Positions 26,215-35,721 are shown, counted from the stretch's first letter. The stretch: DNA of 64,000 bases from Deltaproteobacteria bacterium (GCA_016208165.1 JACQYL010000041.1:1-64000); one strand, 5' to 3'. Numbers and translations are program-made. Notes: generated by a model from the sequence alone, not told the origin.

Positions 26215-27072
26215 GTGAAGAAAGATAAACTCAAAGTGCTCTTGGTGGATGACGAGAAAGAATTTGTGGAAAGCCTTTCCGAACGGCTCGGGATGAGGAA
26301 CGTCGACGCCGAAGTCGCCTATGACGGAAAGCAGGCCCTCGAAGCCATCAAGCGGGAAAAGCCAGATGTCATGGTGCTGGACCTCAGAATGCCCGGCATT
26401 GACGGCCTGGAAGTCCTCCGCAAAGTCAGACAGAGCGATCCCGATATGGAAGTCGTGATTCTGACGGGCCATGGTACGGACAAAGACGAAGCAGAGGTCC
26501 TCAAGCTGGGAGCATCCGCTCTCTTGAAGAAGCCCGTGGACATCGACGAGTTGACTCGCGCATTTCGCAAGGAAAAACTCAAAGTGCTCTTGGTGGATGA
26601 CGAGAAGGAATTTGTGGAAAGCCTTTCCGAACGACTTGAACTGAGAAATCTGAGCGCCGAGATCGCTTATAACGGAGAAGAGGCTCTGCGGACCCTTAAG
26701 AAAGGACAGCCCGACGTCATGGTGCTGGACTTGAGAATGCCCGGCATTGACGGCATAGAGGTGCTTCGCAAAGTCAGGAAAGACCATCCCGACGTCGCCG
26801 TCGTGATCCTGAGCGGTCATGGAACGGAAAAGGATCAGAAAGAAGCCATGCGACTGGGGGCCTCCGCCTATTTGAAGAAACCGGTGGACGTCGATCAGCT
26901 GGTCGGCACCTTGCACAAGGTTTGGAACAGACTCAAAAAGTCCAAAAAGGCCGTGGACACCTTACTAATGGCCGCCGCCTTGTCACAGGCCGGCGAACCT
27001 GGGCTGGCTCAGGAGGCCATGGCCGACCTGTTGGATGAAGAAGACGAGGGCAGGGGGACGGGTCGGTCTTAA
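26215..27072 (+). CDS. Tandem-receiver response regulator
   Basis: 285 residues from GTG 26215 (AAAGGAG upstream). Two receiver domains, about 5-118 and 121-238, each with KVLLVDDEKEFVESLSERL, the phospho-Asp in MVLDLRMPGIDG, a T/S switch (LTGHGT, LSGHGT) and LKKPVD. A roughly 45-residue helical C-terminal tail has no DNA-binding motif. The two receivers are almost identical at DNA level at their starts, indicating recent internal duplication. First gene behind the sigma-54 promoter, leading a kinase, two further receivers and an exporter. Confidence 0.9.
   Translation: MKKDKLKVLLVDDEKEFVESLSERLGMRNVDAEVAYDGKQALEAIKREKPDVMVLDLRMPGIDGLEVLRKVRQSDPDMEVVILTGHGTDKDEAEVLKLGASALLKKPVDIDELTRAFRKEKLKVLLVDDEKEFVESLSERLELRNLSAEIAYNGEEALRTLKKGQPDVMVLDLRMPGIDGIEVLRKVRKDHPDVAVVILSGHGTEKDQKEAMRLGASAYLKKPVDVDQLVGTLHKVWNRLKKSKKAVDTLLMAAALSQAGEPGLAQEAMADLLDEEDEGRGTGRS
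26227..26640 (+). repeat. Internal duplication start copies within the tandem-receiver gene
   Basis: The segment starting at 26227 (AAACTCAAAGTGCTCTTGGT...) recurs at 26575 with near identity over about 60 bases, 348 bases apart, the length of one receiver. The remainder of each unit is diverged. Confidence 0.8.
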
Positions 27073-27237
27073 GAAGCTTAAGGCTCGTCACGGCGCCTCA
27101 AACCCCGTCCCAAAGAAACAGGAACCACTTCTTGTTATACGGGCAAGGCCAAAGAGTAAACGGTGCGACCAAGATTGACCTCATAGGAATTGCGATTCGG
27201 CACGATCCATCTAGTCTGCGTGCCGGCTGGATGCCAT

Positions 27238-29016
27238 ATGTTTAGCTATATTCGGGACCGAATCAAGAAGAACATACCCACAAACAAGCATTACAGATCA
27301 TTGATGAAAAGTATGCTTCTTCTTGGATTTATGCTTCCCTTTCTGCCGATGACTTTGGTGGGCGGCGTTATATACTATCAGTTCAGCAACGCTTACCAGA
27401 AAAACGTACTTGCACAGATGAGAGAGGCAACCCTGAAGAGCAAACACATCATCGACGATTTCTTGATGGAAAAGCTAAACGACATTCGATTCATCGCCGC
27501 GGCTTTCTCTTTGGATGACCTGCGGAAGGTATCGGCTTTAGAGGGAATTCTCGAACAGCTTAACACAGAAAACGAGTCGGTCTTTTCGGCTCTGGAGCTG
27601 GTGGATGGAGCAGGCATTCCTGTCGCAAACGCAGGAACGCCTCTTCCTCCTACCCAGCCGTACGCGGAGACCGCCTGGTTCCACGAGGCCATGCATGCCC
27701 GATACTTCATAAGCGACGTATCTTCGGATGCGCAGGGTCATTCCTATTTCACGATGGCGGTGAGAAAGGACGTGATGGGAGAGCAGAGGGTTTTGCGATC
27801 CATAATCCCCGTGGAAGCGTTCAACAGGTTGTTGGAGGAGGCCGGGATAGGAACTACTGGAAACGCCTTTATCGTGAACAGGGAAGGTCAATACCAGACG
27901 AAACCCCCTGAGGGCGAAGGATTCGGTGAGAAAGTCGTATTGGACCTCCTGTCGGACGTCTCCAAGCGCGCTAAAGCGGACATTTCGACAACTCAAGCTG
28001 CCGATTCTTCTGGGAACGAGACTACATACGCCGCGACCTCCCTCAAGAACGGAAACTGGATTATCGTCCGCCGACAAAGCGTCTCGGAGTCGCTTTCCGG
28101 TCTTAACACAGCCAAGCGCGTGACCCTCGCCACCATCCTTTTGTCCACGCTGTTTCTGGCGACCAACGCCTTGAGGCTGTCAAAGAAGACGGTCCGTCGC
28201 ATCGAGCTGGCGGACAAGAATAAACAGAAAATGAACGAGCAGATGTTTCAAACCGGTAAGCTTGCCTCGATCGGCGAATTGGCAGCGGGCATTGCTCATG
28301 AAATCAACAACCCGGTGGCCATCATGGTTGAAGAAGCGGGCTGGATTGACGACTTGCTGCAAGAAGAGGAATTCCGGGAAGGTAAAAACCTGGCCGAATT
28401 CAAACGATCCTTAGGGCAAATCCGGATCCAGGGAAAGCGGTGCAAGGAGATCACGCACAAACTGCTCAGTTTTGCGAGGAAAACCGACTTCACATTGCAG
28501 CGGGTTCGTCTCAACGAGTTGGTCGAGGACATTGTAGCCATTTCGGGAAAAAGGGCGAAATACTGCGGCGTGGTTGTTCGTACGGATATTCAAGACGGCA
28601 TTCCCGACCTGTATCTGCCCAAAACCGAAATTCAACAGGTTCTCCTAAACCTGATCAACAACTCCCTCGATGCCATGGGGGAAAAAGGGGGAACTTTGTC
28701 CATATGCGCATGGCTCCAAAACGGGAGCATTCTCCTAGAAGTATCCGACACCGGACGTGGGATTCCCAAAGAGAACCTTTCACGCTTATTTGATCCTTTT
28801 TTTACCACCAAGCCGGTTGGAAAAGGAACCGGCCTCGGTCTGTCCATCTGCTACGGGATCATCAAGAGACTGGAAGGGGAGATAGTTGTGAACAGCGTCG
28901 TGGGCGCCGGCACTACCTTTCTTGTCAGGATTCCTATTCCAAAGGAAAAGGACAAGGACGTCTTGAAGCCGGACAATGCCGCCGATTCTGATCAATTATC
29001 CGAACACCTTTCTTGA
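27238..29016 (+). CDS. Cache-domain membrane histidine kinase
   Basis: 592 residues from ATG 27238 (a TTG frame begins at 27190). Transmembrane helix about 28-50, Cache-like periplasmic sensor to about 290 (DGAGIPVANAGTP, YAETAWFHEAM, YFTMAVRKD, GNAFIVNREG), second helix about 300-318, HisKA with AAGIAHEINNPVAIM, HATPase with DTGRGI and GTGLGLSICYGI. No receiver is attached; cognates are probably the receivers at 26215, 29030 and 29409. Intact paralog of the broken kinase at 23260. Confidence 0.9.
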   Translation: MFSYIRDRIKKNIPTNKHYRSLMKSMLLLGFMLPFLPMTLVGGVIYYQFSNAYQKNVLAQMREATLKSKHIIDDFLMEKLNDIRFIAAAFSLDDLRKVSALEGILEQLNTENESVFSALELVDGAGIPVANAGTPLPPTQPYAETAWFHEAMHARYFISDVSSDAQGHSYFTMAVRKDVMGEQRVLRSIIPVEAFNRLLEEAGIGTTGNAFIVNREGQYQTKPPEGEGFGEKVVLDLLSDVSKRAKADISTTQAADSSGNETTYAATSLKNGNWIIVRRQSVSESLSGLNTAKRVTLATILLSTLFLATNALRLSKKTVRRIELADKNKQKMNEQMFQTGKLASIGELAAGIAHEINNPVAIMVEEAGWIDDLLQEEEFREGKNLAEFKRSLGQIRIQGKRCKEITHKLLSFARKTDFTLQRVRLNELVEDIVAISGKRAKYCGVVVRTDIQDGIPDLYLPKTEIQQVLLNLINNSLDAMGEKGGTLSICAWLQNGSILLEVSDTGRGIPKENLSRLFDPFFTTKPVGKGTGLGLSICYGIIKRLEGEIVVNSVVGAGTTFLVRIPIPKEKDKDVLKPDNAADSDQLSEHLS

Positions 29017-29029
29017 CAGGAAAGAGCCG

Positions 29030-29440
29030 ATGCGCGGAATAACCGTATTACTGGTGGATGACGAAATCCCCTTTGTAGAGACCGTAAACAGACGTTTAGC
29101 CAAAAGGGGAATCAACATCCTGACGGCTTTTAGCGGGGAGGAAGCCCTTGTGCAGCTCGACAACAATCCCGGCATCCAAGTTGTGGTATTGGACGTAAAG
29201 ATGCCGGGGATGAACGGCATTGAAACACTTGCCGAGATCAAGAGGCATCATCCTTTGGTCGAGGTCATTATCCTCACGGGTCACACAACCATCGAATCCG
29301 CTATCAGAGGCATGAGGCTGGGAGCCTTTGACTACTTAAGTAAGCCGTGTGAACTCGAAGAACTTGCAAATAAGATCCGGCTGGCAGTCCGGAAAGGAGG
29401 TCATAACAATGAAGAACATTCAAGTCTTGCTCGTCGATGA
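29030..29440 (+). CDS. Single-domain response regulator
   Basis: 136 residues from ATG 29030 (GGAAAGAGCC upstream), 13 bases after the kinase stop. Receiver motifs TVLLVDDEIPFVET, VVVLDVKMPGMNG, LTGHTT and FDYLSKPCELEEL. Its 3' end overlaps the next receiver gene by 32 bases. Confidence 0.92.
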   Translation: MRGITVLLVDDEIPFVETVNRRLAKRGINILTAFSGEEALVQLDNNPGIQVVVLDVKMPGMNGIETLAEIKRHHPLVEVIILTGHTTIESAIRGMRLGAFDYLSKPCELEELANKIRLAVRKGGHNNEEHSSLARR

Positions 29441-29831
29441 CGAAGCGGAGTTCATGGAAACGCTCATTAAGCGTATGAGAAAGCGTAACGTGGATATCGC
29501 AGGAGTAAAAAGCGGCGAAGAAGCGTTGTCGGCCCTGGATCGAAGCCCGGCCGACGTGGTGGTCCTGGATGTAAGAATGCCGGGCATGGACGGGATAGAA
29601 ACGCTCAAACAGATCAAGAAACGGCATCCGCTGACGGAAGTCATCATGCTTACCGGACACGCGAACATGGAAGTGGCGGTTCAAGGGATGGAACTTGGGG
29701 CTTTCGATTACCTGATGAAGCCGATGGATATTGATGAGCTTTTGTACAAGGTGGAGGATGCATATAAGGGAAAGACGATCCAGGAAAACAAACTAAGTGG
29801 ACTAAACAGTCGTACCGTATCTGTCAAATAA
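29409..29831 (+). CDS. Single-domain response regulator
   Basis: 140 residues from ATG 29409, preceded by AAAGGAGG inside the previous gene. Receiver motifs VLLVDDEAEFMET, VVVLDVRMPGMDG, LTGHAN and FDYLMKPMDIDEL. The overlap with the upstream receiver suggests coupled translation. Part of the kinase/receiver/TSUP operon. Confidence 0.92.
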   Translation: MKNIQVLLVDDEAEFMETLIKRMRKRNVDIAGVKSGEEALSALDRSPADVVVLDVRMPGMDGIETLKQIKKRHPLTEVIMLTGHANMEVAVQGMELGAFDYLMKPMDIDELLYKVEDAYKGKTIQENKLSGLNSRTVSVK

Positions 29832-29885
29832 AGGCTTTGCAGAGAAGCTACCGACCAAGAATCTCGAACTAGGAGGATTGTAGAA

Positions 29886-31193
29886 ATGGGTTTCTTCAAG
29901 CAGTGGGGCAGGTTCATGATGATAGGTGCAAAGGCCCATGCACAGTGGGAGATCGATGTATCGAGAACCATTCTGGGAGACAAAAAGCGAATGCTCATTC
30001 TCGGTTTGCTGACTCTGCCGGTGCTGTTGGGAGGCATTGCCCTAGCCGACCAGATAGGAGGGGTGCTTCCGGACGTATTGGGCGGGAAGAAGGCGTACAG
30101 TCCGGCGTTCTATTCAACGGGAATATTCGTGATCTCGATATTGATCGGGTTGGGCGCCGGCCTCATCACGGGCTGCATTGGCGCGGGGGGCGGTTTTGTC
30201 ATTGCTCCCGCCCTGATGAGCGCGGGTATCAAAGGAATACTGGCTGTGGGAACGGATCTTTTTCACATCTTCGCCAAAGCCATCATGGGAACGGTCATGC
30301 ATCGAAAATTGGGCAACGTGTCCGTCCCTCTAGCCGTGACATTCTTGATCGGCGCAATTGTGGGAGCAACGGCGGGCGGGCTGATCAATCGATTTCTGTA
30401 TGAGATCAATCCTGTGCTCAGTGACGCTTTTATAACAACAATCTACGCACTCATGCTGGGATTCCTGGGCTGCTACGCTCTCCTGGACTTCCTCAAGGCG
30501 CGGAAACGAAAAGCGGATAAGGATTTTCATGGGGCTGGAGCAGAGACTCCTGCCGCCAGAGACGAGGGGACCGAGACAGGCCGCCTCCCCATGAAACTTC
30601 AGTCCGTGGCGATACCCCCCATGGTCAAGTTCGACTACGATTTCACTCCGGGAGGAAGAAGCATTTCGTGGGTGTTTCTTGTGTTGAGCGGCGCTCTTGT
30701 AGGGCTTGCAGCAGGCATTATGGGGGTCGGCGGCGGATTTCTGACCTTCCCCATCTTCGTATACATGCTAGGTGTCTCTTCCATGACCACCGTTGGAACG
30801 GACATCTTCCAAATTGTCTTCACGGCAGGGTATGCCTCGGTCAGCCAGTACGCCATTTACGGTTTTATCTTCTACACATTGGCCATGGGCATGCTGCTGG
30901 GTTCGCTGCTGGGCATCCAGATCGGGGCCATGGTCACCAAAGTGGTGAAAGGTATTACGATCCGAGGGTTCTACGCCATGGCGGTTCTGGCGGGATTCGT
31001 CAACCGAATCTTTGCTCTGCCCGGTAAACTGGGAGAAATGGAAGTAATCCCCTTGTCCAAACAGACGGGGGCCTTCCTCGAGTCCATCGGCATCTATGCT
31101 TTTTTTATTGTGATCGGGATCTTCGGAGTCTGGGTGATAGGAACGTTTCTCAAAAACATCCGCGTGCTCAGAGGCGAGGAGGTGGCGGTATGA
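29886..31193 (+). CDS. TSUP-family (TauE/SafE) membrane exporter
   Basis: 435 residues, ATG 29886 after AGGAGG. Multiple transmembrane helices with the repeated glycine-rich TSUP signature: GLGAGLITGCIGAGGGFVIAPAL in the first half and LVGLAAGIMGVGGGFLTFP in the second. TSUP proteins move sulfite, sulfonates or other organic anions; the substrate here is unknown. A soluble loop of about 60 residues separates the two halves. Overlaps the following small membrane protein gene by 4 bases and sits behind the receivers in the sigma-54 operon. Confidence 0.88.
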   Translation: MGFFKQWGRFMMIGAKAHAQWEIDVSRTILGDKKRMLILGLLTLPVLLGGIALADQIGGVLPDVLGGKKAYSPAFYSTGIFVISILIGLGAGLITGCIGAGGGFVIAPALMSAGIKGILAVGTDLFHIFAKAIMGTVMHRKLGNVSVPLAVTFLIGAIVGATAGGLINRFLYEINPVLSDAFITTIYALMLGFLGCYALLDFLKARKRKADKDFHGAGAETPAARDEGTETGRLPMKLQSVAIPPMVKFDYDFTPGGRSISWVFLVLSGALVGLAAGIMGVGGGFLTFPIFVYMLGVSSMTTVGTDIFQIVFTAGYASVSQYAIYGFIFYTLAMGMLLGSLLGIQIGAMVTKVVKGITIRGFYAMAVLAGFVNRIFALPGKLGEMEVIPLSKQTGAFLESIGIYAFFIVIGIFGVWVIGTFLKNIRVLRGEEVAV

Positions 31194-31876
31194 TAGAAAA
31201 CAAGCGGAAATTCTACACTGGATTAGGGCTGATGGCCGCGTTTGTGGTGGTGTTGATCATCTTTTTCTCCCCGGTTTTTAGAGGTCAGAACGGCCTCGAC
31301 TACCTGGATAATCTGTACAACTCCATATCCAAGGGATCCGCCTACTACATCCCGAAGCTCAGGGATGAAATTCAACCGTTCAAAGGCGACCAGGTGGCAG
31401 TGAACCTCAAAATGGCAAACGATGAACAAGCCGAACAGACCTCTCGGCTTCTCAAGGCCGGCGGCGCCGAGGTCGTACAAGAGGCATCCCAGTTGAACGT
31501 CTCCGGAGATCTGGGCATGATCCTGGACAACTGCCTGGTGGACGCCGACGCCATGTATGAAAACAACGGGAGCAAAGTTTCCGGCAAGTATGGCTACGAA
31601 GAGCGAGTGGCCCTGTACAACTGGTGGAAAGCTTCCAAGGAGATGGAAAAGAGCTTGCAGAAGCAGAAACGATTCAAAGAAGCGGAGGTCGTCTCTCTGA
31701 TTCTGAAAAAAGCCGTTGAGACTTCCTATAACTACTACAAAATAGAACCACAAAATATTTCAGACAAGGTTTGGATAGTCCTCCTTTCCCTTGTCTTTTA
31801 TGTGGTTTATACCATGTGGTACGGCTTTGCCTTTATGTTCATGTTCGAAGGATGGGGAATGAAATTGGAGCATTAG
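31190..31876 (+). CDS. Conserved-type protein with two transmembrane ends and a central soluble domain, function unknown
   Basis: 228 residues. A membrane helix near 10-30, a hydrophilic helical region about 40-190 and a second aromatic-rich helix near 197-220 (VLLSLVFYVVYTMWYGFAF). No known motif was recognised. The 4-base overlap with the TSUP gene suggests a partner or accessory subunit of that transporter. Confidence 0.7.
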   Translation: MIENKRKFYTGLGLMAAFVVVLIIFFSPVFRGQNGLDYLDNLYNSISKGSAYYIPKLRDEIQPFKGDQVAVNLKMANDEQAEQTSRLLKAGGAEVVQEASQLNVSGDLGMILDNCLVDADAMYENNGSKVSGKYGYEERVALYNWWKASKEMEKSLQKQKRFKEAEVVSLILKKAVETSYNYYKIEPQNISDKVWIVLLSLVFYVVYTMWYGFAFMFMFEGWGMKLEH

Positions 31877-31966
31877 CTCACGAACGTCTGAAGCCGGCGC
31901 TGTCGCGATTATGAGCAACGAATCACCAGAAATCGGAAGAAAGACAGCGTCGGTCCAGTCATGAAC

Positions 31967-32003
31967 GGCTGAAGGCAAAACAGCGTTCGGTGAGCCTTCA
32001 GCC
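31967..32003 (+). terminator. Strong hairpin after the signalling/TSUP operon
   Basis: Perfect 10-bp stem GGCTGAAGGC (31967-31976) / GCCTTCAGCC (31994-32003). No T-run follows, so termination or 3'-end stabilisation is uncertain. Confidence 0.45.
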
Positions 32004-32134
32004 GCTTCACTGAACGTGCGACCGTCTATGAAAAAAGCGCCGCGGAACCACAGTTGAAAAGACCATACGGTTAGCTTAAGCTTTTGCTGACTCGGTAGCA
32101 TAAGAAAATACGCGTATATACGAAGAGCACACGC

Positions 32135-34735
32135 ATGAGCCGGATCGCCGATTTTGTCAGAAACCTGGCACCCCGAAGGAGAAATGCCGACACGGAGGGT
32201 GTGGAAGCCCTGCGGAACGACTTCAGGGCCCGGTATCACCGCTTCAAGCTTCTGCTGAATGCGAACAACAAGGCCCTGGAAATCATGGCGGAAATGGAGG
32301 AAGCGCTGAAAGGCCGCCAGCCTTTCGGCATGACTTTTGTCATGTCCCAATGCACCAGCGTCTCCACCAGTGTCTGGCAGATCATAAAGAACCTGAACGA
32401 ACTGGCTCCCGGTCCGTATGAGGAACTCTACGAGAGATTCAAAGAAATCCAGAAGCAAATCAACCCGTTTGTGCAACGGAAAGACACATCCGCAAAAGGA
32501 CCGTTGGTCATTCCCTTGAAAGAGGTGGACAAAGAAAAAACGGACCTTGTGGGCGCCAAGATCGCTAACCTCGGGGAAATCAGAAAGCACGTTTACCCGA
32601 AGGTGCCGAACGGATTCGTGGTTACAGCCACGGGGTACGAGCGGTTTATGCGACACAGCGATTTGCAGACCGAGATCGACCGCAAAATACAAGCCACGGA
32701 CACGGACCGCCTGGACAAATTGTACGCTCTGAGCGCCGAAATTCAGCAGATGATCATCCGGTCCCCTCTTCCGGAAGACCTGCAATCCGCCATCGCGGAG
32801 AGCTACAGAGCACTGGAGGAACAGGAGGGCAAAGGGTTCACTCTGGCCATGAGGAGCAGCGCTCTCGGGGAGGACTATATAGGAGCCTCCTTTGCGGGCC
32901 AATATCGCACGGAACTCAATGTCAGCGGCGAACACATTTTCCAGGCCTACAAAGAGATCGTCTCCAGCAAATACGGTCTGGCCGCCATGACGTATCGGTT
33001 GAACCGAGGCATCCGAGACGAGGACATCGCCATGTGCGTGGGGTGCATGACCATGGTGGACGCCCTTTCCAGCGGGGTAATGTATTCGAGGAATCCCGTC
33101 GACATCCGAGACGAAAGAATCGTAATCAACGCCGTTTGGGGGCTTCCCAAGACCGTTGTGAACGGCAGCTCTGCAACGGATCTGTTTGTGATCTCCAGAG
33201 GAGATCATATGGAAATCGTTCACAGAGACATCCCCGTTAAGGAGCAGAAATTCGTCTGCTATCCGCAGGAGGGTGTCTGCCGTCTGGAAATGACGGAAGA
33301 GGATGGTCAGAAGGCTTCCATAACGGACGACCAGGCCCGAGATCTGGCCCTTTTGGCTGTACGGCTGGAGGAATACTACGGCGGCCCTCAGGACATGGAA
33401 TGGGCCATCCGGCCCGATGGCCCCATCATGCTATTGCAGTGCAGGCCGTTACGGCAGACGGCCGGTCCATTGCAGCAGGACCCTGTAACCGAAAACAAGA
33501 GCCGTGACGTGATCTTTCATGACGGAGTCACAGCAAGCCCCGGCGTGGCCGCCGGTCCTGTATATATTGTCAAAAGAGACATGGATGCTCTCCAGTTTCC
33601 CAAGGGCGCCATACTTGTGACGACCCAGTCTTTGCCGCGTTGGGCAACGCTTTTGGGTCGGGCCGCGGGCGTAGTCACGGAACAGGGCGGCGTGGCGGGA
33701 CATCTGGCCAATGTGGCGAGGGAGTTGGGCGTGCCCGCATTGTTCGGCGTCCGGGAAGCGACCAATCTCCTTGAACATGATCAGCCGGTCACCCTTGACG
33801 CCGATGGACGCAAAGTATACCGGGGACGCGTCGAGGAGCTGCTCGAGAGACGGGAAAGTCCCAAAAGGCTTATGATAGGGAGTCCTGTATATGAAGCCCT
33901 GAAAGGCGCTTCGCAGCTTATTATCCCGCTCAACTTTCTGGATCCCGACGCCCCTTCGTTCAAACCGAAACACTGTAGGACGTTCCACGATGTGACCCGG
34001 TTCTGCCACGAGAAATCCGTACAGGAAATGTTCCAGTTCGGTAAGAAGCATCGTTTTCCCGAGCGTTCGAGCAAGCAGTTGCTGTGTGAAGTTCCCATGC
34101 AGTGGTGGATTCTGAATCTCGACGACGGATTCAAGGACGAGGTGAGCGGACGGTACGTTCGGTTGGAAAACATTGCGTCCATCCCCATGTTGGCCATATG
34201 GCGCGGTATAACGGCCTTTCCATGGGAAGGTCCTCCGGCGGTGGACGGCAAGGGGTTCATGTCGGTCATGTTCGAGGCCACTAAGAACACCGCACTGGTT
34301 CCGGGTGTCCGGTCCAGCTACGGGAACCGGAACTACTTCATGATATCGAGGCACTACTGTAGCCTGAGTTCCAGATTGGGCTTCCATTTTTCCACTGTGG
34401 AAGCCCTGGTCGGAGACCGGCCGGGTGAAAATTATCTGAACTTCCATTACAAAGGAGGCGCCGCGGATTTCGAGCGGCGGCTGAAAAGAGTTCTTTTCCT
34501 GAAAGATATCCTGGAACAATACGAGTTCAGGGTGGAAATACGAAAAGACGCCTTACTGGCGCGGGTGGAAGCAAGGGAAGAGACCTTCATGGAAGAGCGC
34601 CTCAGAATTCTGGGTTACTTGACCATTCATACCCGTCAGTTGGATATGATCATGGCGAATCGGAACTCGGTGCAACAATACCGGTGGAAAATAGACAAGG
34701 ACATACACGCCATACTCCAAGCACGCGCTTCATGA
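32135..34735 (+). CDS. PEP-synthase-like protein lacking the usual PEP-binding barrel
   Basis: 866 residues. N-terminal helical domain about 1-110; PPDK/PpsA-type ATP-grasp domain about 130-450 (AMRSSALGEDYIGASFAGQY, MYSRNPVD, QDMEWAI, LQCRPL); swivelling phosphohistidine domain about 475-580, with the catalytic His in VTEQGGVAGHLANVARELGVP. The last 290 residues do not show the PEP/pyruvate TIM barrel of PpsA or PpdK (no TNDLTQ-type signature) and look like a separate domain (MQWWILNLDDGF, AIWRGITAFPW). So it may phosphorylate a His and then another substrate. Follows the TSUP operon with 258 bases between. Confidence 0.8.
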   Translation: MSRIADFVRNLAPRRRNADTEGVEALRNDFRARYHRFKLLLNANNKALEIMAEMEEALKGRQPFGMTFVMSQCTSVSTSVWQIIKNLNELAPGPYEELYERFKEIQKQINPFVQRKDTSAKGPLVIPLKEVDKEKTDLVGAKIANLGEIRKHVYPKVPNGFVVTATGYERFMRHSDLQTEIDRKIQATDTDRLDKLYALSAEIQQMIIRSPLPEDLQSAIAESYRALEEQEGKGFTLAMRSSALGEDYIGASFAGQYRTELNVSGEHIFQAYKEIVSSKYGLAAMTYRLNRGIRDEDIAMCVGCMTMVDALSSGVMYSRNPVDIRDERIVINAVWGLPKTVVNGSSATDLFVISRGDHMEIVHRDIPVKEQKFVCYPQEGVCRLEMTEEDGQKASITDDQARDLALLAVRLEEYYGGPQDMEWAIRPDGPIMLLQCRPLRQTAGPLQQDPVTENKSRDVIFHDGVTASPGVAAGPVYIVKRDMDALQFPKGAILVTTQSLPRWATLLGRAAGVVTEQGGVAGHLANVARELGVPALFGVREATNLLEHDQPVTLDADGRKVYRGRVEELLERRESPKRLMIGSPVYEALKGASQLIIPLNFLDPDAPSFKPKHCRTFHDVTRFCHEKSVQEMFQFGKKHRFPERSSKQLLCEVPMQWWILNLDDGFKDEVSGRYVRLENIASIPMLAIWRGITAFPWEGPPAVDGKGFMSVMFEATKNTALVPGVRSSYGNRNYFMISRHYCSLSSRLGFHFSTVEALVGDRPGENYLNFHYKGGAADFERRLKRVLFLKDILEQYEFRVEIRKDALLARVEAREETFMEERLRILGYLTIHTRQLDMIMANRNSVQQYRWKIDKDIHAILQARAS

Positions 34736-35140
34736 ACAGAATTGTGAAACCGTCCGGCACGCTCCAGGCGCGGCGAATGCTCGGTCAAATCTCAACGATT
34801 CGTTGTGGGAAGGAAGCCACGCAAAAGAGGTCGGCCGTTTCGCCTTTTGCAGGCCGCATTTTCAAAAGCAAGACAGTTTTTCCTTTTCCGGCCCGATCTT
34901 TTCGTCGTTCATCCGAAAGGGCCAATGCATTCGTGAAGAATCGCGGATGACAAGGTTCTAAGAAGCAGCACCCGGCGCCTGAAGCACCACGCTCTAAAGG
35001 TTGAATGCGTTTGGCGATCGTCTAGTAGCTCAGCACGTTGGATTGCGCGTATCTCCCTGCCCAAGCTTTTCGAATGGATGCAAGGCTGTGAAGCATCCCC
35101 AAGGGACGGACATTCATTCGGTGGATTTTTTTCGTAGTCC
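34736..35140. other. Intergenic region, no gene seen
   Basis: About 400 bases between the PEP-synthase-like gene and the candidate RNA. Short frames here have no ribosome site or recognisable product. Around 35022-35080 there is a faint tRNA-like string (TAGCTCAG, TTCGAAT) that does not fold as a tRNA. Confidence 0.4.
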
Positions 35141-35142
35141 CC

Positions 35143-35171
35143 TTGTGTCATGAGTACAAAGGACTTAAATT
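35143..35171 (+). promoter_or_regulatory. Candidate sigma-70 promoter for the structured RNA
   Basis: TTGTGT (35143-35148), 17-bp spacer, TAAATT (35166-35171). Moderate match only, but correctly placed for a transcript ending at the terminator near 35522. Confidence 0.4.
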
Positions 35172-35177
35172 ATGATT

Positions 35178-35525
35178 GAAAGCACCGATATAAGTAACAA
35201 CGGACTGTAGAGCCTCCGGCTTCAACACAAAAAATGAAAACTAAGCGCGGCCGATGGGCCCGCAAAGTTAAGATTAGAAATAAGGAAGCCCGGGAAGGCA
35301 CAGTCCGAGTATCTGGGGTGTACGTGCATCTTCTCTCCGAGCGGTTATCATCTTGGCGGTGAAGTTACTTTGCACGAGAGGATAACGGCACTACCGGAAC
35401 TCATAAGGCAGAGGACCTGTTGGAGAGTTCACCTGTGATCCTAACGCGAGAACTAGTCAACAAACCCTAACCCGGCCACGGAGGACCCGTAGCGAGCGTC
35501 ACTGACTGCGGGTCCGCTTTTTTGC
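35178..35525 (+). ncRNA. Candidate structured noncoding RNA, about 350 nt, unknown class
   Basis: No plausible protein frame, but dense pairing potential. CGGACTGT (35201-35208) is exactly complementary to ACAGTCCG (35300-35307), enclosing a junction with small hairpins (AGCC-TCC-GGCT; GCGGCC/GGGCCCGC). Downstream, CTCTC/GAGAG and GTTATC/GATAAC (35344-35349 with 35381-35386) cross each other, a possible pseudoknot, followed by GTTGGA/TCCTAAC. The 3' end is a strong intrinsic terminator. It does not match RNase P, tmRNA, SRP, 6S RNA or group I/II introns by the motifs I know. Boundaries approximate. Confidence 0.5.
35485..35522 (+). terminator. Intrinsic terminator of the candidate RNA
   Basis: GGACCCGTAG, a 13-base loop, CTGCGGGTCC (10-bp stem with one wobble) and then GC followed by six T. 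Confidence 0.85.
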
Positions 35526-35721
35526 ACCGCTCCGGGGAAGGCGGTGACTCTCGTGGGCCGATCTTCCCTGGGATCCGATTAGCCCCTACAATTCCGGCCC
35601 GCACCCCGAATCCGGTCTTTCCCGGCTCCAAAAGCCCATCTCTGGTCGCGCCTCAAAGCTATGCTATCGGTTTTTTCAATCGATTTTTCTTTTATTTATC
35701 GGGAATATCCTTACCATGCCC

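Noticed and set aside
31760-33223. 487-codon minus-strand frame over the TSUP partner and PEP-synthase-like genes
   Set aside because: Antisense shadow; the plus-strand frames have recognised domains and ribosome sites.
35020-35090. tRNA-like string with TAGCTCAG and TTCGAAT
   Set aside because: Acceptor, anticodon and T stems do not pair; at best a decayed remnant.
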